A stretch of 5,353 bases of DNA from Deltaproteobacteria bacterium (GTDB taxonomy: Bacteria > Desulfobacterota_B > Binatia > Bin18), in the NCBI GenBank assembly GCA_012271025.1, contig JAAXHF010000586.1, positions 1 through 5,353 of the forward strand, given 5' to 3'. The notes under the pieces were generated by a model. The model was not told the origin of the DNA and searched no databases. It saw nothing but the letters and a program-made list of their open reading frames with translations. The position numbers and the translations under genes were made by a program. Positions 1-5,141 of the stretch are shown here, one piece after another. Numbering within the stretch: the stretch's first letter is position 1; each line of letters begins with the position of its first letter.

Positions 1-1467
1 GCGACCCACATGGCCGACGGCTACGCCCGCCTCAAGGGGCTGGGCGTCATCATTTCGTCCACCGGACCGGGGGCCGGTTTTACGGTGTCCGCGCTGCAGG
101 AAGCCTGGGGCAGCTGTTCGCCAGTCGTGATGCTGACGAGCAATATCGACGCGGCCAAGATCGGCCGGGGTCTGGGCGCGCTGCACGAGCTTGAGGAACA
201 GACCGCCCTGTTTCGGACCATCACCAAGGCGACCTTCACGCCCCGCGCCGGGGACGATCTGCGGGCGCTCACAGCCGAGGCGATTCGGCTGGCCACGGGC
301 GGACGGCCCGGCCCGGTGTGTATAGAGGTCCCGACCGATGTCCTGGGCGGCGAGGTCACACCACCGAGCCCGCCAGCGGCCGTTCCCGATGCCCCGCCAC
401 CGACGCCCATGCCGAGTCAGCTCGACGCCGCCGTCGCCATCCTGCGCCGGGCCAAGCAGCCGATCATGCTGGCCGGGACGGACGCGGTTCGCTCCGAGCT
501 GGCGGCCGATGTGACTGCGCTGGCCGAAGCCTTGTGCGCCCCGGTCCTGACCAGTACGCCGGGCAAAGGGGTCCTGGCCGAAGATCACCCCCTGTCGCTG
601 GGCAACGCGGCTCGGCGTCTGGCCGTCCATGACGTGATGCCCGGCTGCGACGCAGCCCTGGTCGTGGGCACTCGGCTGCGTGAGGTCGATGCCAAACGCC
701 GTGGGCTGGTGCTGCCCGAGCAGGTCATTCATGTTGACTGGGACGAACGCTGGATCGGCCGAAATTACCCGACCATGCTGTCGCTGGTCGGCGACGTGCC
801 GGCGATTGTCCACGAGCTGCGCAGCCGTCTGGAAGGCGAGCCGTACACCGGTCCTCGCCAGGAACGGGTTGCGGCCTGGCGGCAGCAGGCGGATGAGGCT
901 ACCGCCCGGCTCGAAGACGAGCTGGGCGTCATGCGCTATCTCAAAGCCATCCGCCAGGTCTTGGCCCGGGACAGCGCGCTGGTGATTGACAACACCCAAC
1001 TCGCCTACTGGGCCGAGTATTTTTACCCGTCCTACCGACCAAACGGCCTGGTCGGCGCCAAGGGATCGGGACTCCTGGGCTTCAGCTTCCCGGCCGCAAT
1101 CGGCGTCAAAGCCGCCTGCCCGGACACACCGGTCGCGGCCATCATTGGCGACGGCGGCTTTTTGTACACCGCCCAGGAGCTGGCCACCTGCGTGCGCCAC
1201 CAGATCGGCTTTCCGCTGATTGTCGTGAATGATAACGCCTATGGCGTGATCGGCTACTTGCAGCGCAGCGCCTACCAGGAGGAGTATCAGGCCCGCCTGA
1301 CCAACCCGGACTTTGTGGCCTTGGCCAATGCCTTTGGCGTGGCCGCCAGCCGGGTCGATTCGCCCGAGGGTCTGGCCGAGGCGCTCGAACAAGCACTCGA
1401 CCGGGGCGACATGCACCTGATTGAGCTGCAAACGGCAATTGATGCCCCGCCGTTCGGGCGCTACTGA
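1..1467 (+). CDS. TPP-dependent enzyme, acetolactate synthase / 2-oxoacid decarboxylase superfamily (5'-truncated)
   Basis: This gene encodes a thiamine-diphosphate enzyme that should decarboxylate or ligate a 2-oxoacid in the cytoplasm. The frame is already open at base 1 and reads ATHMADGYAR, a conserved stretch lying just after the catalytic Glu in this family. The ATG at base 10 is therefore internal, and I estimate that 50-60 N-terminal residues, including that Glu, lie outside the window. 488 residues are visible. They form the rest of the N-terminal pyrimidine-binding domain (about 1-115), a central domain (about 141-275) and the C-terminal TPP domain (about 330-478). The TPP/Mg signature is intact: GDG at 383-385 and NDN at 410-412. 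The GxGxLHELxxQ segment near residue 62 resembles the arginine-pathway 2-oxoacid decarboxylase AruI, but homologues with this motif are mostly annotated loosely, so the substrate is open. The neighbouring flavoprotein gene begins 38 nt downstream and is probably co-transcribed. The superfamily call is firm; the exact reaction is not. Confidence 0.93.
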   Translation, partial: ATHMADGYARLKGLGVIISSTGPGAGFTVSALQEAWGSCSPVVMLTSNIDAAKIGRGLGALHELEEQTALFRTITKATFTPRAGDDLRALTAEAIRLATGGRPGPVCIEVPTDVLGGEVTPPSPPAAVPDAPPPTPMPSQLDAAVAILRRAKQPIMLAGTDAVRSELAADVTALAEALCAPVLTSTPGKGVLAEDHPLSLGNAARRLAVHDVMPGCDAALVVGTRLREVDAKRRGLVLPEQVIHVDWDERWIGRNYPTMLSLVGDVPAIVHELRSRLEGEPYTGPRQERVAAWRQQADEATARLEDELGVMRYLKAIRQVLARDSALVIDNTQLAYWAEYFYPSYRPNGLVGAKGSGLLGFSFPAAIGVKAACPDTPVAAIIGDGGFLYTAQELATCVRHQIGFPLIVVNDNAYGVIGYLQRSAYQEEYQARLTNPDFVALANAFGVAASRVDSPEGLAEALEQALDRGDMHLIELQTAIDAPPFGRY

Positions 1468-1492
1468 AATTGAGCACCAGAAGAAACGTCAC

Positions 1493-1497
1493 GAGGA
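1493..1497 (+). promoter_or_regulatory. Ribosome binding site that fixes the flavoprotein start
   Basis: GAGGA lies 8 nt before the ATG at 1506. The frame could also start at a TTG at 1470, only 2 nt after the upstream stop codon, but no Shine-Dalgarno sequence lies in front of that TTG. The extra 12 residues it would add (MSTRRNVTRNLH) do not look like family sequence. I therefore take ATG 1506 as the start. Confidence 0.7.
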
Positions 1498-1505
1498 ATC
1501 TACAC

Positions 1506-3113
1506 ATGTCACAGCGTCGCACAACGATTTGGGGTTGGGGCTACGAAGACGAACAGCCCACACCCGACCAGCAAAAATCCATTGCCAAGGCTCTGGCTAC
1601 CAGTTTGGGCAAGACGGAGGTTGATCTGCGCCCCCTGCCCAGGGTCGAAGACCTGGAGCTGCGCCCACCGCGTATCGCGCCGCCGGCGTCCTTACAGGCC
1701 GTGTGTTCGACTACGACCTACGACCGCGCAGCCCACTCCTACGGCAAGGCCTGCCCGGATCTGTTGCGGGCCGTCCACGCCGAGTTTCCCAACCCGCCCG
1801 ATGTCGTCGCCTTTCCCACAACCGAGCACGACGTGGTGTCGGTGCTCGACTGGTGTTATCAGACCGGAGCGGTGGCGATTCCGTTTGGCGGGGGGTCAAG
1901 CGCCGCCGGCGGGGTTGAGCCGCCGCCCGGCGATAGCTATCCGGCCAGCGTGTCGATTGACCTGCGCCACCTCAACAAGGTGCTGGAGATTGACACCAGC
2001 TCGCGCGCCGCCCGTATTCAGGCCGGCGTGTACGGACCGGCGCTTGAAGACCAGCTGCGGCCGCACGGCTATACCCTGCGCCACTATCCGCAGTCGTTCG
2101 AGTTCTCCAGCCTGGGCGGCTGGATTGCGACCCGCTCGGGCGGCCACTTCGCCACCCTGTACACCCATATTGACGACTTTGTCGAATCCCTGCGGGTGGT
2201 GACCCCCAGCGGTACGCTCGAGTCGCGCCGCCTGCCGGGTTCCGGAGCCGGGCCGAGCCCGGACCGGATGTTTATCGGCTCGGAGGGGATTCTGGGTGTT
2301 ATCACCGAGGCATGGATGCGTCTGCAGGACCGTCCGGTCTACCGCGCCTCTGCGGGCGTACATTTTGAGCGCTTCGAGTCTGGCGTGGAGGCGGTCCGGG
2401 CGCTCAGCCAGGCCGGGCTCTACCCGGCCAACTGCCGGCTGCTGGACCCGGCCGAGGTCAAACGCAACAAGGTCAGCGACCGCTCGGGAGCGATGCTGAT
2501 GCTCGGCTTTGAATCGGCCGACCACGGGCTGAAGACCTGGATTGAACGCGCCCTGGAGTGCTGCGCCGACCACGGCGGCACGACGCCCAACGGTGTGGTC
2601 ATTCGCAGCGCCGGCGAGACCACCGGACGCGGCGGCTCGGTCGGCGACTGGCGTGACGCCTTTCTGCGCATGCCCTACCAGATGGGCACGATTGCGGCCA
2701 TGGGAGCGATTTTCGATACGGTCGAGAGCGCGATTCCGTGGCAGGGTTTCGCCGAGTTTCACGCCGGGGTGACGGCCGATATCCAAAAAGCGCTCGACGA
2801 GGTGTGCGGCGGCGGCCTGCTGTCGTGCCGCTTCACCCACGTCTATCCCGACGGACCCGCCCCGTATTACACCTTCACCGGCATCGGCACCCACGCCGGC
2901 GCCATCCAGCAGTGGCAGGAGATCAAGACCGCCGCCGCCGACGCAGTGGTCAAATACGGCGGCACGGTGACCCACCACCATTCGGTCGGGCGCATCCATC
3001 GGCCCCAGTACGACCGCCAGCGCCCCGAGCTGTTTGCCACCGCCCTGCGCGCCGCCAAGCAGTCGTTCGACCCCAAGGGCCTGCTGAATCCCGGCGTGCT
3101 GATCGATCCCTAA
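1506..3113 (+). CDS. FAD-binding oxidase, alkylglycerone-phosphate-synthase-like
   Basis: This is a 535-aa flavoprotein of the vanillyl-alcohol-oxidase / PCMH fold, closest in pattern to alkyl-DHAP synthase (AGPS). The N-terminus carries WGWGYED (near residue 10), matching the WxGWGYxD motif of AGPS. The FAD domain (about 90-285) includes FGGGSS at 127-132 for the FAD pyrophosphate, then SSLGGWIATRSGG and GSEGILGVITEA. The C-terminal substrate domain ends with HHHSVGRIH (HHH 490-492) and a FDPKGLLNPGVL tail typical of FAD-linked oxidases. Aligned from memory with human AGPS, Tyr454 matches catalytic Tyr578, the three His match 615-617 and Arg311 matches Arg419. Arg515 falls on Met393. AGPS swaps the acyl chain of acyl-DHAP for a fatty alcohol to make ether lipids, whereas many bacterial relatives are uncharacterised and may oxidise 2-hydroxyacids. 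Length is normal for bacterial members. No signal peptide is seen. It is probably an operon partner of the TPP enzyme. Family is secure; reaction is not. Confidence 0.92.
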   Translation: MSQRRTTIWGWGYEDEQPTPDQQKSIAKALATSLGKTEVDLRPLPRVEDLELRPPRIAPPASLQAVCSTTTYDRAAHSYGKACPDLLRAVHAEFPNPPDVVAFPTTEHDVVSVLDWCYQTGAVAIPFGGGSSAAGGVEPPPGDSYPASVSIDLRHLNKVLEIDTSSRAARIQAGVYGPALEDQLRPHGYTLRHYPQSFEFSSLGGWIATRSGGHFATLYTHIDDFVESLRVVTPSGTLESRRLPGSGAGPSPDRMFIGSEGILGVITEAWMRLQDRPVYRASAGVHFERFESGVEAVRALSQAGLYPANCRLLDPAEVKRNKVSDRSGAMLMLGFESADHGLKTWIERALECCADHGGTTPNGVVIRSAGETTGRGGSVGDWRDAFLRMPYQMGTIAAMGAIFDTVESAIPWQGFAEFHAGVTADIQKALDEVCGGGLLSCRFTHVYPDGPAPYYTFTGIGTHAGAIQQWQEIKTAAADAVVKYGGTVTHHHSVGRIHRPQYDRQRPELFATALRAAKQSFDPKGLLNPGVLIDP

Positions 3114-3155
3114 TGCGGTCAGGGGTGAATTCCGGCTGGTAAAGACAGAACCGTA

Positions 3156-3184
3156 AAGGAGAAATGATGAATGCAGAAGTATGA
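3156..3184 (+). promoter_or_regulatory. Strong Shine-Dalgarno and possible leader peptide MMNAEV before the acetyltransferase
   Basis: AAGGAG at 3156-3161 is the best ribosome binding site in this spacer. It precedes two overlapping ATGs (3164 and 3167) that open a frame of only six or five codons, ending in TGA at 3182-3184. The ATG of the long acetyltransferase frame begins directly after that stop, at 3185. This could be a translated leader that feeds ribosomes into the next gene. It could equally be a chance product of the ATG-rich heptad repeat it lies in. No attenuator-type run of one amino-acid codon is present. Confidence 0.25.
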
Positions 3185-3241
3185 ATGCTGAACGGTGTGT
3201 GTCTTCCGTTCCTCATTCAGCGTTCAGCATTCATCATTCAG
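3164..3241. repeat. Inverted clusters of degenerate heptanucleotide units (hairpin-forming element)
   Basis: The left arm (3164-3191) is four 7-nt units: ATGATGA, ATGCAGA, AGTATGA, ATGCTGA. The right arm (3214-3241) has, on the opposite strand, units ATGATGA, ATGCTGA and ACGCTGA, then a degenerate end. The arms pair perfectly over 14 bp (3181-3194 with 3221-3234, 26-nt loop). Alternatively they pair over 12 bp (3163-3174 with 3227-3238). These two stems exclude each other because they share the right arm. The element has lower GC than the genes around it, has no T-tract after the stem and ends 4 nt before the preferred acetyltransferase ATG. It resembles in style the short tandem heptamer repeats and REP-like elements of other bacteria. 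I do not recognise a named family. Confidence 0.8.
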
Positions 3242-3244
3242 ATC

Positions 3245-3736
3245 ATGCCCTCGCTCACCATCCGCCCCGCCACCCCCGCCGACGTGGATACCATCCTACA
3301 CTTCATCAGGAGTCTGGCGGCCTTTGAGCGCGAGCCCGATGCGGTCAAGACGACGCCGGCCGACCTGCTGCGCGACGGTTTTGGTGAGCAGCCCAAATTT
3401 GAAACCCTGATTGCCGAACTGGACGGGGCGCCGGTCGGCTTCGCGCTGTTCTTCCACACCTACTCGACCTGGGAGGGCACGGCCGGCATCCATCTCGAAG
3501 ACATCTTTGTCGAAGAGGCGGCGCGTCGGCACGGCGTCGGCAAACGGCTGATGCAGCGCCTGGCGGCCATCGCGGTCGAGCGGGGCTGTGCGCGCCTGGA
3601 ACTTCAGGTCCTGGACTGGAACCCGGCTCGGGAGTTCTACCGGCGCCTCGGTCTGGAACACATGCAGGAGTGGCTGCTGTACCGGGTCAACGGACCAGCC
3701 CTGCGGACGCTGGCCGGCGATCAAGACCCGCAATGA
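3245..3736 (+). CDS. GNAT N-acetyltransferase, spermidine/spermine (diamine) acetyltransferase type
   Basis: The product is a 163-aa cytoplasmic acetyltransferase that should move an acetyl group from acetyl-CoA to an amine, probably a polyamine or a similar small amine. The whole length follows the SSAT pattern: TIRPATPADV at the start, LLRDGFGEQP (41-50), a YSTWEG strand, LEDIFV (84-89), the acetyl-CoA pyrophosphate loop RRHGVGK (94-100), VLDWN (122-126) and FYRRLG (131-136), whose Tyr132 matches the usual general-acid Tyr. The WN-to-FY spacing looks one residue shorter than the usual WNxPAxxFY. I chose ATG 3245 because family homology begins there. An in-frame ATG at 3185 would add 20 residues encoded by the heptad repeat. 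Neither start is clear-cut, since 3245 has no Shine-Dalgarno sequence. The 131-nt gap and hairpin suggest it may not share the upstream transcript. Family is sure; substrate is inferred. Confidence 0.9.
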   Translation: MPSLTIRPATPADVDTILHFIRSLAAFEREPDAVKTTPADLLRDGFGEQPKFETLIAELDGAPVGFALFFHTYSTWEGTAGIHLEDIFVEEAARRHGVGKRLMQRLAAIAVERGCARLELQVLDWNPAREFYRRLGLEHMQEWLLYRVNGPALRTLAGDQDPQ

Positions 3737-3998
3737 GATCAAGCTGTCCAGCCTTCGCCGTAAGCGGTAGATCTGAAGCTCCATCCTCGTACGCCCAATC
3801 TCGACACTTTGGCCCTCATCAGACGTAGAAGGTTGAGTCGCCGAATCGAGGTCTAGGAAAGTCAGGGGTTTACAGGGCGAGGGCGGCGCGACCGAAGAAT
3901 TTTAGGCAAAAGGGCCGGACGAGCCGAAGAACGTTCAGATGGAGTATGTGGACAGCCCTGTGAGTGATACTGTGCCCAGGTCAGGAGAGCAGTGCCGG
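3737..3998. other. Intergenic stretch without a recognisable gene
   Basis: These 262 nt separate the acetyltransferase from the ankyrin gene. I see no tRNA, no stem followed by a T-tract and no convincing -35/-10 pair. An in-frame ATG at 3939 could extend the ankyrin protein by 20 residues, but those residues (MEYVDSPVSDTV...) would sit in front of a complete signal peptide, so I treat that part as untranslated leader. The ankyrin promoter presumably lies here. Confidence 0.5.
3983..3988 (+). promoter_or_regulatory. Ribosome binding site that fixes the ankyrin gene start
   Basis: AGGAGA lies 10 nt before the ATG at 3999. That ATG opens directly onto a classical signal peptide. Both facts favour 3999 over the in-frame ATG at 3939. 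Confidence 0.7.
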
Positions 3999-4070
3999 AT
4001 GTCCCCTCTCTTTACTCGTCTTCTCTTCGTCCTTTGCCTCGCGGTGGTCTGCGCCCGCCCGGCCGCAGCC
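3999..4070 (+). other. Sec signal peptide of the ankyrin protein
   Basis: The first 24 codons encode a short N-region with Arg7, a hydrophobic stretch of about 11 residues and an ARPAAA C-region, giving a type I cleavage site before Gln25. Cys13 and Cys18 are not in a proper lipobox (AVVC has Val at -1), so I do not call it a lipoprotein. Confidence 0.85.
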
Positions 4071-5141
4071 CAGTCGTTGCTCGACCGCAGGTGGATGGCC
4101 GCTGCGTCCCCTGCCGCAGTGCAAGCGCTACTCGACCGGGGGGCGGACCTTGGGGCGCGGACTCGACACGGCGAGACGCCCCTGCATATGGCGGCGCGCT
4201 ACAACCAGACCCCAGCCGTGACCGCCCTGCTGCTGGACCGGGGGACCGCTCTCCAGGCGCGAGCCCGAAACAACCAGACGCCCTTGCACGTGGCGGCGGC
4301 GTGGAACGCGAACCCGGCCGTGGCGGCACTGCTGCTGGACCGGAGGGCGGATCTTCAAGTGCGGGACCTGAGCGACCAGACGCCCCTGCATGTGGCGGCG
4401 CGCTACAACCAGACCCCAGCCGTGACCGCCCTGCTGCTGGACCGGGGGACCGCTCTCCAGGCGCGAGCCCGAAACAACCAGACGCCCTTGCACGTGGCGG
4501 CGGCGTGGAACGCGAACCCGGCCGTGGCGGCACTGCTGCTGGACCGGAGGGCGGATCTTCAAGTGCGGGACCTGAGCGACCAGACGCCCCTGCATGTGGC
4601 GGCGGCGCAGAACGCAAACCCGGCCGTGGCGGCACTGCTGCTGGACCGGGGGGCGGATCTCCAGGCGCAGATCATAAACGGCGAGACGCCCTTGCATGTA
4701 GCGGCGCGCTACAACCACACCCCGATTGTGACGGCGCTGCTGCTCGTCCGCGGGGCCGATGTCAACGCGCGCTATGCAGCAGCCATCGCTGCGGGGAGGC
4801 GGTACGAACTCATTAGTCCCCCTACGGCCAAGATCAACGGGCGACCCTACACGCTGGGCATGACCCCCTTGCACACGGCAGTGGAATCGCAGGCCCCCCC
4901 GGCCGTGGTTGCGCTGCTCCTTGCCCGCGGGGCTGATCCCCAGGCCCGGGACCTGGGCGGCCAGACGCCCTTGCATGTGGCGGCGGCGCAGAACCCCCCC
5001 TCGGCCGTACTCACCCTACTGCTCGCCCGGGGCGCCGATGCCTCCCTCCGCGACAACAAAGGTCGGTTGCCTGTTGATCTCGTCCCAGAGCACGGCCGGA
5101 ATACGGCCCTGTACAGGCGGCTCCAGGCCGCGCGGTATTGA
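3999..5141 (+). CDS. Secreted/periplasmic ankyrin-repeat protein
   Basis: This 380-aa protein is almost entirely ankyrin repeats behind a Sec signal peptide. Residues 1-24 give Arg7, a hydrophobic core (LLFVLCLAVVC) and an AAA end, with cleavage expected before Gln25. The mature chain begins with a degenerate first repeat (about 28-57). Units starting with TPLH follow at 59, 93, 127, 161, 195, 229, 288 and 322, then a C-terminal cap (RLPVDL...YRRLQAARY). Most units are 34 residues and end in LLLxRGAD. The unit at 229 carries about 25 extra residues before the next TPLH at 288. Units 59-126 and 127-194 are virtually identical. Ankyrin repeats bind proteins and show no catalytic residues, so a scaffold or inhibitor role outside the cytoplasm is likely. 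Such proteins occur as periplasmic stress factors and as effectors of host-associated bacteria, and nothing here decides between these. No transmembrane anchor or lipobox is seen. The gene appears to stand alone. Confidence 0.93.
   Translation: MSPLFTRLLFVLCLAVVCARPAAAQSLLDRRWMAAASPAAVQALLDRGADLGARTRHGETPLHMAARYNQTPAVTALLLDRGTALQARARNNQTPLHVAAAWNANPAVAALLLDRRADLQVRDLSDQTPLHVAARYNQTPAVTALLLDRGTALQARARNNQTPLHVAAAWNANPAVAALLLDRRADLQVRDLSDQTPLHVAAAQNANPAVAALLLDRGADLQAQIINGETPLHVAARYNHTPIVTALLLVRGADVNARYAAAIAAGRRYELISPPTAKINGRPYTLGMTPLHTAVESQAPPAVVALLLARGADPQARDLGGQTPLHVAAAQNPPSAVLTLLLARGADASLRDNKGRLPVDLVPEHGRNTALYRRLQAARY
4174..4581 (+). repeat. 204-nt tandem duplication inside the ankyrin gene (two copies)
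   Basis: Copies at 4174-4377 and 4378-4581 differ at a single base: A at 4188 (Met64) against G at 4392 (Val132). At a shift of 204 nt the match is perfect for 212 nt (4189-4400 against 4393-4604). Each copy holds two 34-residue ankyrin units of distinct sequence (an ARYNQTP unit, then an AAWNANP unit), so the gene reads A-B-A-B. Third-codon positions are also identical, so this is a recent duplication and not protein-level selection. Confidence 0.95.
4767..4859 (+). other. Insertion within the ankyrin array
   Basis: After the LLLVRGADVNA end of the unit starting at residue 229, the next TPLH comes only at residue 288, about 25 residues later than the 34-residue period predicts. The extra segment (about 257-287; core RRYELISPPTAKINGRPYTLG) is not ankyrin-like. 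It contains most of the Tyr, Ile and Lys in a chain otherwise dominated by Ala, Leu and Arg. It probably forms a long finger loop protruding from the solenoid. Confidence 0.7.

Noticed and set aside
1470..1505. TTG start for the flavoprotein, 2 nt after the upstream stop
   Set aside because: No Shine-Dalgarno site in front of it, while ATG 1506 has GAGGA at 8 nt and begins just before the conserved WGWGY motif.
1896..2999. Long minus-strand open frame (367 codons) opposite the flavoprotein gene
   Set aside because: It lies wholly antisense to a gene with clear family motifs. Its translation shows no recognisable domain, and long antisense frames are expected opposite GC-rich codon-biased genes.
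3181..3241. Hairpin before the acetyltransferase as a rho-independent terminator of the upstream operon
   Set aside because: The stem is not GC-rich, the loop is 26 nt and no T-tract follows; instead a coding region begins within a few bases.
3737..3784. Minus-strand start reading MELQIYRLRRRLDSL next to the acetyltransferase end
   Set aside because: The peptide looks plausible for a few residues, but the frame then runs antisense through the acetyltransferase gene and matches no family I know.
3939..3998. Upstream ATG start for the ankyrin protein
   Set aside because: It would put 20 polar residues in front of a complete signal peptide. ATG 3999 has its own AGGAGA site.
4174..4604. Tandem repeats considered as a CRISPR array or a minisatellite
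   Set aside because: The period is 102/204 nt, the repeats are contiguous without unique spacers, and they keep the ankyrin reading frame throughout.
4128..4976. Minus-strand open frame (282 codons) and another at 4012-4635 opposite the ankyrin gene, with repetitive translations
   Set aside because: Their repeats simply mirror the ankyrin DNA repeats on the other strand. The + frame has a signal peptide, a Shine-Dalgarno site and canonical ankyrin units.
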